In this document: positions 1 through 5,599 of the stretch, piece by piece
Layout of the letters: each line of letters starts with the position of its first letter
How positions within the stretch are numbered: position 1 is the first letter of the stretch
Assembly (NCBI GenBank): GCA_027729865.1
Contig: JAQCBM010000127.1
Location: forward strand, 1-5,867
Reading direction: 5' to 3'
DNA from: Actinomycetota bacterium
GTDB lineage: Bacteria > Actinomycetota > Actinomycetes > S36-B12
DNA length: 5,867 nucleotides
Notes under the pieces: generated by a model
Database searches by the model: none
What the model was told of the DNA's origin: nothing
What the model saw: the letters and a program-made list of their open reading frames with translations, nothing else
Position numbers and translations under genes: made by a program

Positions 1-42
1 GGGGAAGAACCTCGTGGGTGCCCTTCGGAAGGCCGCAGTTCC

Positions 43-48
43 TACGAT
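43..48 (+). promoter_or_regulatory. Candidate -10 box (TACGAT) for the kyn operon, leaderless arrangement
   Basis: TACGAT fits the actinobacterial TANNNT -10 pattern and ends six bases before the ATG at 55. Transcription would therefore start at or next to the first codon, giving a leaderless mRNA. No Shine-Dalgarno-like purine run precedes this ATG, which agrees with that reading. I found no convincing -35 hexamer at 16-18 bases spacing, so the call rests on the -10 box and its distance only. It would drive the DUF167 gene and, through the tight gene spacing, kynU, kynA and the amidotransferase gene. Confidence 0.45.
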
Positions 49-54
49 AGTTCG

Positions 55-348
55 ATGCCCGAGTTCACCATCACTGTCCGAGCCAATCCAGGGGCCTCAC
101 GGCCACGCATCGGCGGAGCCCACGGGGATCCACCAGAGTTGATCGTTGCTGTGCGCGAAACCGAGAAGTCCGGGCGGGCCAACGCAGCCATCGAGGCCGC
201 GGTTGCCCAGGAGTTCGGTCTACCGCCATCCATGGTCGATGTGAAGTCCGGCCACGCCGCGCGCAAGAAGGAACTGAGTCTGTTCGTTCCGGACAAGGCG
301 AAGGCAGAGGCGATTCTCCAGCGCTTGCTCGCTGCTGGAGACGACTGA
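55..348 (+). CDS. DUF167/YggU-family small protein
   Basis: A 97-residue protein with the layout of the DUF167 (YggU) family. A VRANPGASRPRI segment lies at residues 8-19, corresponding to the family's V-x-V-x-PGAS-x-x-x-I opening. SGRANAAI at 39-46 matches the GKAN-A core, and VKSGHAARKKEL at 63-74 matches the G-x-x-sR-K motif. The usual APP-x-(D)-GKAN is changed to RETEKSGRAN, so the two prolines and the GK are not kept, but length and order are normal. The biochemical role of this family is not established. The ATG at 55 has no ribosome-binding site and follows a -10-like box by six bases, suggesting leaderless translation. The gene ends two bases before kynU and is probably cotranscribed with it. 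There is no known link between DUF167 proteins and tryptophan breakdown, so the pairing may only reflect shared transcription. Confidence 0.85.
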   Translation: MPEFTITVRANPGASRPRIGGAHGDPPELIVAVRETEKSGRANAAIEAAVAQEFGLPPSMVDVKSGHAARKKELSLFVPDKAKAEAILQRLLAAGDD

Positions 349-350
349 CC

Positions 351-1622
351 ATGACGCTCGATATCGAATACGCACGGTCCCTGGATCGTGCGGATCCGCT
401 CGCGGGGTTTCGCGATCAGTTCGTGATCGCCGATCCGGACATGTGTTACCTGGATGGCAACTCACTGGGACGTCTTCCGAAGGCAACTGCCGAGGCTGTG
501 CAAAAGATGACCGTCGAGGAATGGGGGGGAGAACTCGTCACGGGTTGGAGCCATTGGATCGACATGGCGCAGACCGTGGGCGATCGATTGGGATCGGCAG
601 TCCTCGGCGCAAGACCGGGACAGGTGCTTGCGACGGACACAACGTCGGTGAATATGTATCGCTTGGCGCTCGCTGCGATCAAGGACCGGCCTGGGCGTTC
701 GACGATCGTGGTCGACGAGGCCAACTTCCCCACTGACCGCTACATCCTTCAGGGCATCGCGGCGGATCTGGGAATGGATCTCGTCACGATTCCCAATGAG
801 GATCCTTCCGTGGCCGAGTTCGAGTGCATCACACCTGATCTGTTAGCCGAGTATGTGAACGACGACGTTGCTTTGGTGTGTTTGCAGGTCATCAACTACA
901 GGTCGGGTGCTCGTCAGGACGTTCCTGCGCTCACCGAGGTGGCTCGTTCGCACGGTGCATATGTCCTCTGGGACGCTTCGCACGCGGTCGGCTCCATCGA
1001 CCTTCAGTTCGATGAGTGGGGCGTGGACCTCGCGATCGGCTGCACCTATAAGTACTGCAACGGTGGCCCCGGAGCTCCGGGGTGGCTATACGTGAACGCC
1101 AATGCAAGCAACGATCTCCAAGCACCGATTCAGGGCTGGTTCGCGCAACGTGATCAATTCGTCATGGGGCCAAAGTTCGAGCGAGCTCCGGGAATCCGTG
1201 GCTTCCAGATCGCAACGCCCCCCATCCTCGGCCTCACTAGTGTGGCGTCGTCGATGTCGATCATCGAAGGTGCAGGTATGGCTGCGATCGAGGCTAAGGC
1301 AGCAGCTGGCACCGATTTCATGATCGAACTCTTTGACGCCTGGTTGGCACCGCTCGGTTTTGGACTCCAAACTCCGCGCGAAGCGAAGATGCGAGGTGGT
1401 CACTTATCAATCACGCATGACGACGCAGCACAAATTGCCCTGGCGATGCGACAACTGGCAAACGTGATTCCCGACTTCCGCAAGCCGAACACAATCCGCG
1501 TTGCCGTGGCACCGCTCTACACGTCTTACGAAGAGATATTCATTGGCTTCCAACGCCTGCGAGACCTCGTCGCCACAGGAGATTTCCAAAGTGCCGTCCT
1601 AAGAGAGAGTGCAGTCACATGA
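351..1622 (+). CDS. kynU: Kynureninase (L-kynurenine hydrolase)
   Basis: A 423-residue PLP enzyme of fold type I, close to the usual kynureninase length (about 415-420). It cleaves L-kynurenine to anthranilate and L-alanine in the cytoplasm. YLDGNSLG at 33-40 is the family's N-terminal signature. FPTDRYILQG lies at 127-136 in the PLP-binding region. WDASHAVGS at 207-215 carries the cofactor-contacting Asp208 and His211. CTYKYCNGGPGAP at 231-243 contains Lys234, the expected Schiff-base lysine. QGWFAQRDQFVM (261-272) and FQIATPPILGL (285-295) correspond to the substrate-pocket motifs, with no gaps or stops. The ATG at 351 is two bases after the preceding stop, with GGAG at 337-340 as a ribosome-binding site about ten bases upstream. 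The 3' end overlaps kynA in an ATGA, implying translational coupling. This is the best-supported call in the window together with kynA. Confidence 0.97.
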   Translation: MTLDIEYARSLDRADPLAGFRDQFVIADPDMCYLDGNSLGRLPKATAEAVQKMTVEEWGGELVTGWSHWIDMAQTVGDRLGSAVLGARPGQVLATDTTSVNMYRLALAAIKDRPGRSTIVVDEANFPTDRYILQGIAADLGMDLVTIPNEDPSVAEFECITPDLLAEYVNDDVALVCLQVINYRSGARQDVPALTEVARSHGAYVLWDASHAVGSIDLQFDEWGVDLAIGCTYKYCNGGPGAPGWLYVNANASNDLQAPIQGWFAQRDQFVMGPKFERAPGIRGFQIATPPILGLTSVASSMSIIEGAGMAAIEAKAAAGTDFMIELFDAWLAPLGFGLQTPREAKMRGGHLSITHDDAAQIALAMRQLANVIPDFRKPNTIRVAVAPLYTSYEEIFIGFQRLRDLVATGDFQSAVLRESAVT

Positions 1623-2413
1623 GCGATCAATCCCACGCCCTCAACTACATGAACTACCTGGCAGTGGATGAGTTGCTCGCATTGCAGCGACCTGTCTCCG
1701 AAGGACCCGAGCACGACGAACTCCTGTTCATCACGATCCATCAGGTGTACGAGTTGTGGTTCAAGCAACTGCTGCACGAACTTGAGCAGGCACAACGCCA
1801 GATGGATATCGGTGACACACAAGATGTACTCGCCACACTCAACAGAGTGAAGGCGATTCTTTCGGTGTGCATTCAGCAAATCGATGTCTTGATCACCATG
1901 ACACCTCTGCAATTCGGTGCATTCCGCAGTCGGCTTGAGAGCGCCAGCGGCTTTCAGTCCGCTCAGTTCCGCGAACTCGAGGCCCTGCTCGGCCGACGTG
2001 ACGGGCGATTCGCATCTCACCTCCTCCCCCAGCACCGCGAGAAGGTCGAAGCACGGATGCAGGCACCTTCCCTGTGGGACTCGGCACTTGGCTACCTGAA
2101 CGGCTCCGGCTTCACTATTCCAGCGGAGATCCTTGAACGCGACGTCACGGAGCATTACGTCTCAGACGCCCGCGTGCGAGACGCCGTGCTCGAGGTGTAT
2201 CACAGCGGCCACCAAGCAGGACTCGTGTGCGAGCAACTCGTAGACATTGAGGTGAGTTTGCGCGAGTGGCGCTTCCGGCACGTGATGATGGTGGAGCGCA
2301 CGATCGGCACCAAGCAAGGTACCGGTGGCTCAAGTGGTGTGGGGTACTTGGCGTCCACACTCCAGCAGCCGCACAGTTTTCCCGAGTTGTGGGAAGCGCG
2401 CGAGGGCTTCTAG
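1619..2413 (+). CDS. kynA: Tryptophan 2,3-dioxygenase
   Basis: A 264-residue haem dioxygenase that opens the indole ring of L-tryptophan with O2 to give N-formylkynurenine, the first step of the kynurenine pathway. Length and motif order match bacterial TDOs. Residues 33-49 hold the DELLFITIHQVYELWFK block, with Phe37 and His41 as the substrate-pocket pair. TMTPLQFGAFRSRL at 93-106 includes Arg103, the expected carboxylate-binding arginine, followed by SGFQSAQFRELE at 110-121. REWRFRHVMMVERTIG at 215-230 has His221 as the likely proximal haem ligand. GTGGSSGVGYL at 234-244 is the flexible loop closing over substrate. Residue roles are assigned by analogy with characterised bacterial TDOs. The start overlaps the kynU stop by four bases, and a weak purine stretch at 1602-1609 may act as ribosome-binding site. 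The stop TAG shares its last base with the GTG start of the next gene. Confidence 0.97.
   Translation: MSDQSHALNYMNYLAVDELLALQRPVSEGPEHDELLFITIHQVYELWFKQLLHELEQAQRQMDIGDTQDVLATLNRVKAILSVCIQQIDVLITMTPLQFGAFRSRLESASGFQSAQFRELEALLGRRDGRFASHLLPQHREKVEARMQAPSLWDSALGYLNGSGFTIPAEILERDVTEHYVSDARVRDAVLEVYHSGHQAGLVCEQLVDIEVSLREWRFRHVMMVERTIGTKQGTGGSSGVGYLASTLQQPHSFPELWEAREGF
2402..2406 (+). promoter_or_regulatory. Shine-Dalgarno (GAGGG) that fixes a GTG start
   Basis: GAGGG lies inside the last codons of kynA, six bases before the GTG at 2413. The reading frame of the downstream amidotransferase gene is open further upstream inside kynA, so this site decides the start: the GTG that overlaps the kynA stop as taGTG. 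The arrangement points to translational coupling with kynA. Confidence 0.6.
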
Positions 2414-3060
2414 TGCCGCACGCGAACGTCCTCGCCCATAAGGGTGTAGCCAATGAACTCGGCTTGATCGGCGAGTGGCTCGACGAGCGTGGGTGGACCT
2501 ACGAGCGTTACTGGCGCGAGGAGTTCCCGGTGATTCCAGATGCCGATGCGCTGATCGTCCTCGGGTCGCTCGACAGCGTTGCGAGCGGACACTGCGCAGC
2601 GTGGGCGCCGTCGGAGATGGACCTGATCCGCGAGTGGATCGACCCCGGGCGCACCTACTTGGGCGTGTGCTTCGGAGCGCAGATTTTGGCGAGCGTGCTC
2701 GGTGGGAAAGTGGAGCGACGCCCGCGGTTCTACCGCAAGGTGGGGGAGCTTCCCTGGTTTGACGGCACGGATCGAGGTCCCTGGGTGCTGTGGCACGAGG
2801 ACATCATCACCTCGGCCGGAACGGGCGAGGTGCTATGTCAGATGCCGCACGCAATCACGGCCCTGCGCTCAGGAAACGCCTGGGGAATCCAGGCTCACAT
2901 CGAGCTGGACTCGGGCGGGCTGGAGCGCCTGGGCCGAAATGTCGGGGCACCCCCGGATGTCTGGTCTCCCATCGCGAACGAAATGTCCGGCATAGATACC
3001 CGAATCCGCCACGCCACGTTCGATTTCCTAGATCAGGCCTTATCCAGTGGTTCGGCCTAG
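2413..3060 (+). CDS. Class I glutamine amidotransferase-like protein
   Basis: A 215-residue single-domain protein of the class I (triad) glutamine amidotransferase superfamily, resembling stand-alone GMP-synthase-type GATases. TYLGVCFGAQILASVLGG at 81-98 is the nucleophile elbow with Cys86. VLWHEDIIT at 125-133 matches the W-H-x-D segment of this subgroup. WGIQAHIEL at 157-165 supplies His162 and Glu164, so the full Cys-His-Glu triad appears intact. ADALIVLGSLDSV at 44-56 fits the early strand and oxyanion-loop region. Such proteins hydrolyse or transfer the amide or gamma-glutamyl group of glutamine-like substrates; the substrate here cannot be told from sequence. The GTG start overlaps the kynA stop by one base and has a good Shine-Dalgarno, so it is expressed with the kyn genes. 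A role in handling kynurenine, anthranilate or a glutamylated derivative is conceivable but unsupported. Confidence 0.85.
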   Translation: MPHANVLAHKGVANELGLIGEWLDERGWTYERYWREEFPVIPDADALIVLGSLDSVASGHCAAWAPSEMDLIREWIDPGRTYLGVCFGAQILASVLGGKVERRPRFYRKVGELPWFDGTDRGPWVLWHEDIITSAGTGEVLCQMPHAITALRSGNAWGIQAHIELDSGGLERLGRNVGAPPDVWSPIANEMSGIDTRIRHATFDFLDQALSSGSA

Positions 3061-3068
3061 ACTCTCTA
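3058..3068 (+). promoter_or_regulatory. Candidate -10 box and small dyad before the tetR-family gene
   Basis: TAGACT at 3058-3063 fits TANNNT and ends eight bases before the ATG at 3072, again a leaderless geometry with no ribosome-binding site between. The same bases sit in a short inverted repeat, TAGA-CTC-TCTA, that spans the putative transcription start. A regulator binding its own promoter could use such a site, but a 4-base arm is short and can occur by chance. No clear -35 element is seen, and the box overlaps the stop codon of the upstream gene. Confidence 0.35.
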
Positions 3069-3071
3069 ACT

Positions 3072-3707
3072 ATGTTGAGAACGCCCAAGACCAAGAAGGT
3101 GAGCAACCATCCCACGCGACAACGGCTCTTGACCGCCGTCGTGGAGATGATGGACACGACACCCCCGGAGGACATTCATTCCGAATACGTTCTTCGGGAG
3201 ACCGGCATCTCGCGTGGTTCGCTCTACCACCACTACGAAGACTTCACCGAACTCCTCGAAGATGCGATGCTCTACCGGTTCTCCTCCGGGGTTGAGGCAT
3301 CCACTGCTGCGATCGAGAACATCGTCGAAATGAGTCATGATCGCGACGAGTTTTTCGCGCTCTTGGAAGGTGTCACACGGGCTACACAAGATCGGAAACG
3401 TAGCGACATCCGCTTCGATCGCGCCCGGATGCTCGCGATGGCTCAACACAACCTTCGCTTTTGGGCCAAACTCGGAGCCGTCCAAGATCGCTTAACCGAC
3501 GCTCTGACCGAGTGCATCGCTCAAGCGCAGGACAAGGGCTGGGCTAATTCCCAGGTGCAGGCTCGCACGCTCGCGGTCTTCATCCAGGCGTACACACTCG
3601 GCAAGATCGTTGACGATGTAGGTGAGCGCCCCATGGACGATTCCGATTGGGAGAACTTGATCACCCTGATCGCTGACCGAGCACTGTCGAGCAAGGTCGA
3701 TCGCTAG
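3072..3707 (+). CDS. TetR/AcrR-family transcriptional regulator
   Basis: A 211-residue protein of typical TetR length. The N-terminal DNA-binding domain is clear: a first helix around TRQRLLTAVVEMM (15-27), then a helix-turn-helix near 36-56 with the family signature ETGISRGSLYHHYED (43-57) leading into FTELLEDAML. The C-terminal part (about 70-205) is mostly alpha-helical and would be the ligand-binding and dimerisation domain; it matches no specific subgroup that I recognise. The frame stays open upstream, but the ATG at 3072 gives the normal TetR N-terminus with a basic leader (RTPKTKK). It starts 11 bases after the amidotransferase stop. Position suggests it may control the kyn operon, itself, or the following phosphoribosyltransferase-hydrolase pair; nothing in the sequence decides between these. 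TetR proteins are usually repressors released by a small ligand. Confidence 0.92.
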   Translation: MLRTPKTKKVSNHPTRQRLLTAVVEMMDTTPPEDIHSEYVLRETGISRGSLYHHYEDFTELLEDAMLYRFSSGVEASTAAIENIVEMSHDRDEFFALLEGVTRATQDRKRSDIRFDRARMLAMAQHNLRFWAKLGAVQDRLTDALTECIAQAQDKGWANSQVQARTLAVFIQAYTLGKIVDDVGERPMDDSDWENLITLIADRALSSKVDR

Positions 3708-3721
3708 CGCCCCACCTGAGG

Positions 3722-3735
3722 CACACTGACGTGTG
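3722..3735. promoter_or_regulatory. Short inverted repeat in the spacer between regulator and phosphoribosyltransferase genes
   Basis: CACAC-TGAC-GTGTG lies in the 36-base gap between the tetR-family stop and the ATG at 3744. It is perfect but short, and it overlaps a G-rich run (3735-3739) that probably serves as ribosome-binding site. An alternative outer pairing of CCCCAC (3710-3715) with GTGGGG (3733-3738) is possible. It could be an operator for the neighbouring regulator or a weak hairpin hiding the ribosome-binding site. No T-tract follows, so it is not an intrinsic terminator. Confidence 0.25.
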
Positions 3736-3743
3736 GGGGTGAC

Positions 3744-4367
3744 ATGTTCTCCACACGACAGCAGGCCGGCGTGGATCTTGCGCGCGCACTGACCAAATTC
3801 ACTGATTCCACCCCCGTCGTCCTTGCGCTACCGCGCGGCGGCGTACCCCTCGGCCTTCAGGTTGCCAAGGCGTTGGATGCACCCCTGGACGTGTTGATCG
3901 TCCGCAAGCTCGGTGCACCGCATAACCCGGAGTTCGCGATCGGCGCGGTAGGAGAAGGTGGCGCGGTAGTCCTCGATCACCCCTCAATCGACGCGCTCGA
4001 CCTAAGCGAGGTGATCGTGGATCGGCTCATCAGCGAGGCTCGCAGCGAAATCGATCGACGCGTGGACACCTACCGCCATGGGAACGAGTTGATCGACGTC
4101 GCGGACCGTGTGGTCATCATCGTCGACGACGGCCTCGCCACCGGAGCCACAGCCGAGGCGGCCGTGGCAGTTGCTCGGCATCTCGGCGCCGCGCGAGTTG
4201 TGTTGGCCGTGCCCACCGGGTCGCATCAGGCGGTGGAGCGGCTCACGGCAGTCTGCGATGAAGTGATCTGCCTGGAGATTCCCGAGTGGTTCGGCAGCGT
4301 AGGCAGCCAGTACGAAGTGTTCCCGCAGGTTTCCGACGACGAAGTCACGGCGTTGCTCCGTGAATAA
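3744..4367 (+). CDS. Phosphoribosyltransferase-fold protein
   Basis: A 207-residue stand-alone protein of the type I phosphoribosyltransferase superfamily. VVIIVDDGLATGATAEAAV at 123-141 is the PRPP-binding loop with its paired acidic residues and TGAT. LALPRGGVPLG at 28-38 and VRKLGAPHNPEFAIGAVGEGG at 53-73 are the conserved blocks of the subgroup annotated simply as phosphoribosyltransferase, and the N-terminal RQQAGVDLARAL resembles its R-x-x-AG-x-x-LA opening. Substrate and reaction are unknown for this subgroup; it is not recognisable as a purine or pyrimidine salvage enzyme. The ATG at 3744 has a GGGGGTG stretch upstream. The end runs into the next gene, whose ribosome-binding site overlaps this stop, so the two are probably co-translated. 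Confidence 0.9.
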   Translation: MFSTRQQAGVDLARALTKFTDSTPVVLALPRGGVPLGLQVAKALDAPLDVLIVRKLGAPHNPEFAIGAVGEGGAVVLDHPSIDALDLSEVIVDRLISEARSEIDRRVDTYRHGNELIDVADRVVIIVDDGLATGATAEAAVAVARHLGAARVVLAVPTGSHQAVERLTAVCDEVICLEIPEWFGSVGSQYEVFPQVSDDEVTALLRE

Positions 4368-4372
4368 GGAGG
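4366..4372 (+). promoter_or_regulatory. Strong Shine-Dalgarno (AAGGAGG) overlapping the upstream stop
   Basis: This near-consensus site begins within the TAA stop of the phosphoribosyltransferase gene. It sits only two bases before the ATG at 4375, shorter than usual. It argues against the in-frame GTG at 4360, which would lie upstream of the site. The next in-frame start lies far into the conserved hydrolase sequence, so ATG 4375 is the best choice despite the short spacing. Confidence 0.55.
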
Positions 4373-4374
4373 CC

Positions 4375-5010
4375 ATGTTCGACGACGACGTCGCGATACC
4401 CATCGGTGCAGGCCGGAGCCTGCCTGGTCATTGCCGTATCCCCGCCGGAGCCCACGGCGTGGTGGTGTTCGTGCACGGGAGCGGGAGTAGTCGGCACAGT
4501 CCCCGGAACAGATTCGTAGCCGATTACCTCAACGAGCAAAGTCTAGGCACCTTGTTGTTCGACCTGTTAAGCGAAGACGAAGGCCAGCGTCGCCAGAACG
4601 TGTTCGATATCGATCTACTCGCCGACCGCGTGGGCAACACCCGCACCTGGTTGCGTAATCACGAGCAACTTAGTGCGGTAGGAGTAGGACTGTTCGGCGC
4701 GAGCACCGGCGCCGCTGCCGCCCTGGTCTCGGCCGCTCTGCAACCCGATGGGGTGGGCGCGATCGTGTCGCGCGGCGGCCGCGTTGACCTCGCCGATAGA
4801 TGGCTTTCAAAGGTGCTCGCCCCGACTCTGTTCATCGTTGGTGCATTGGACGATGCAGTCCTGGAGTGGAACGAGCAAGCCGCACATTTGCTGCGTTGCG
4901 AGCACCGAATCGACGTAGTCCCGGGAGCCTCACACCTTTTCGAAGAGACGGGTGCGCTGGAAACTGTGGCTGACCTCGCAGCAACGTGGTTTGTTGACCA
5001 CCTGCACTAA
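4375..5010 (+). CDS. Alpha/beta hydrolase, dienelactone-hydrolase type
   Basis: A 211-residue alpha/beta hydrolase. VVVFVHGSGSSRHSPRNR at 29-46 is the HGSGSSR-x-SPRN oxyanion region typical of the dienelactone-hydrolase-like proteins found beside phosphoribosyltransferases. GTLLFDLLSEDE at 58-69 follows as in that group. GLFGASTGAAAAL at 105-117 is the nucleophile elbow with Ser110, LFIVGALDDAV at 152-162 gives Asp159, and PGASHLFEE at 183-191 gives His187, so the catalytic triad looks complete. No signal peptide or membrane segment is seen, so it should act in the cytoplasm. The natural substrate is unknown; the family name does not imply activity on dienelactone. A GTG at 4360 in the same frame would add five residues and overlap the upstream gene by eight bases. 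It lacks the HGGxW motif of known alpha/beta-fold kynurenine formamidases, so I do not assign it to the kyn pathway. Confidence 0.88.
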   Translation: MFDDDVAIPIGAGRSLPGHCRIPAGAHGVVVFVHGSGSSRHSPRNRFVADYLNEQSLGTLLFDLLSEDEGQRRQNVFDIDLLADRVGNTRTWLRNHEQLSAVGVGLFGASTGAAAALVSAALQPDGVGAIVSRGGRVDLADRWLSKVLAPTLFIVGALDDAVLEWNEQAAHLLRCEHRIDVVPGASHLFEETGALETVADLAATWFVDHLH

Positions 5011-5058
5011 TCAGTCGCTGCGGCGTGGGGCTATGGATTCGTCCTCCCTCGTGTCTAA

Positions 5059-5313
5059 TCTCCAGGTCTGAAAGAGCAGTTATTCGGCATGTTCTCCGGC
5101 TTCGGCGGGGGCGCCGTTGCAGGCCTACTGTGAAACAGGGAAAACGGGCCGCGTGTCTTCGCGATCATCTCAGTCATAGTCCTGGTGCTGTCCTTCGCGA
5201 CTCCGCTGGTCGATCAGGCCGATACCGAGTGGTCCACCAAAATCGTGCTGCTGTTCACCCACGTCATCGTGTTCTTCGCTGTGGTGCCCACGCTGCGTCA
5301 GCGAATGGCGTAG
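5059..5313 (+). pseudogene. Remnant of a small membrane protein resembling DUF6069, with in-frame TGA
   Basis: One reading frame from 5059 to the TAG at 5311-5313 encodes a protein-like stretch broken only by TGA at 5131-5133. Before the stop it reads through GMFSGFGGGAVAGLL, like the end of a small-residue membrane helix. After it comes a basic turn (NRENGPRVF), a helix (AIISVIVLVLSFATPL), a polar segment, and a last helix (TKIVLLFTHVIVFFAVVPTL) ending in RQRMA. Helix spacing and the TK-(I/V)-VL-x-x-x-H motif recall the C-terminal half of DUF6069 proteins, as judged from memory. The N-terminal half is missing, because TAA occurs in frame at 5056 and only about 48 bases separate it from the hydrolase gene. 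The TGA could be a single change from TGG (Trp). A sequencing error would remove the stop but not restore the missing N-terminus. Confidence 0.55.
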
Positions 5314-5328
5314 GCGGAACCGGTAAGC

Positions 5329-5353
5329 AAAAAGCCGGCCCTACCGGGCCGGC
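5329..5353 (-). terminator. Rho-independent terminator of the tRNA-Asn gene
   Basis: An 8-base-pair perfect GC stem (5334-5341 with 5346-5353) with a 4-base loop. On the minus strand it is followed at once by five T residues (5333-5329). It lies three bases beyond the CCA end of the tRNA-Asn fragment on the same strand, which is where a tRNA terminator belongs. Its presence shows that the DNA on this side is the original downstream flank of the tRNA gene. The plus strand has no T-run after the stem, so it is unlikely to serve the upstream plus-strand genes. Confidence 0.8.
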
Positions 5354-5356
5354 CTG

Positions 5357-5404
5357 TGGCTCCCCCAATTGGACTCGAACCAATAACCCTTCGATTAACA
5401 GTCG
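5357..5404 (-). tRNA. tRNA-Asn(GTT), 3' half only; probable att core
   Basis: Read on the minus strand, these bases give the anticodon loop CTGTTAA with anticodon GTT at 5399-5397, the 3' anticodon stem TCGAA, a GGGTT variable loop, and a perfect 5-bp T arm (ATTGG / CCAAT, loop TTCGAGT). The 3' acceptor strand TGGGGGA, discriminator G and an encoded CCA follow. On the 5' side only three anticodon-stem bases (5402-5404) still pair; at 5405-5406 C replaces the expected T twice, and no D arm or 5' acceptor strand (expected near TCCCCCA) is found to the right. The gene is therefore cut in the anticodon stem and cannot make a functional tRNA. Retention of the 3' half with its own terminator is the classic scar of a tyrosine-recombinase element inserted in a tRNA gene. 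An intact tRNA-Asn is expected at the far end of the element. Confidence 0.85.
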
Positions 5405-5431
5405 GGCGAGTGGGTAAAACTGAAGATGACA

Positions 5432-5482
5432 GTGATTCATTTACATCAGTTGCTTCCCCACAAATGATGCTTTGTAAATCAC
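5432..5482. repeat. Imperfect inverted repeat near the junction
   Basis: GTGATT (5432-5437) pairs with AATCAC (5477-5482), TAC (5442-5444) with GTA (5474-5476), and ATCA (5445-5448) with TGAT (5465-5468), with short unpaired bulges on both sides. It lies 28 bases inside the lower-GC side of the tRNA break. Arm-type binding sites of an integrase or a weak hairpin are possible. With interrupted arms in AT-rich DNA, chance is also a fair explanation. Confidence 0.2.
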
Positions 5483-5599
5483 TAAGTTTCGCTGTATTTC
5501 ATGGCGTTTAATAGATAGTTGAGCATTACCTATTCAGCCTCTGACCTCGATGGTGCCGCGGAACAGAATCGTGAAATACCGATCATCCCCGGATCTTTC

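Noticed and set aside
1526..2155. Minus-strand open frame of 209 codons opposite kynA
   Set aside because: It lies wholly opposite the well-conserved kynU end and kynA, has no motif, and is the expected shadow of high-GC coding sequence.
2266..2412. Upstream in-frame extension of the amidotransferase-like gene inside kynA
   Set aside because: The extension lies within conserved kynA C-terminal sequence, shows no GATase similarity, and a GTG with a good Shine-Dalgarno at 2413 gives a normal-length protein.
2790..3071. Upstream in-frame extension of the TetR-family gene
   Set aside because: It overlaps the amidotransferase gene through its His-Glu motif region and would add an arginine-rich non-TetR leader; the ATG at 3072 gives the standard family length.
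4375..5010. Alpha/beta hydrolase as the missing kynurenine formamidase
   Set aside because: Its oxyanion region is HGSGSSR, not the HGGxW of alpha/beta-type formamidases, and it is paired with the phosphoribosyltransferase gene rather than the kyn operon. Not excluded, but unsupported.
5025..5417. Plus-strand open frame reading across the terminator and tRNA fragment
   Set aside because: Its last part is a translation of the antisense tRNA (the familiar NWTRTNNPSINS artefact), and its first part is out of frame with the membrane-protein remnant.
5405..5440. 5' half of the tRNA-Asn gene directly right of the fragment
   Set aside because: No D-arm sequence and no strand complementary to TGGGGGA is present; the anticodon stem mismatches from 5405 on.
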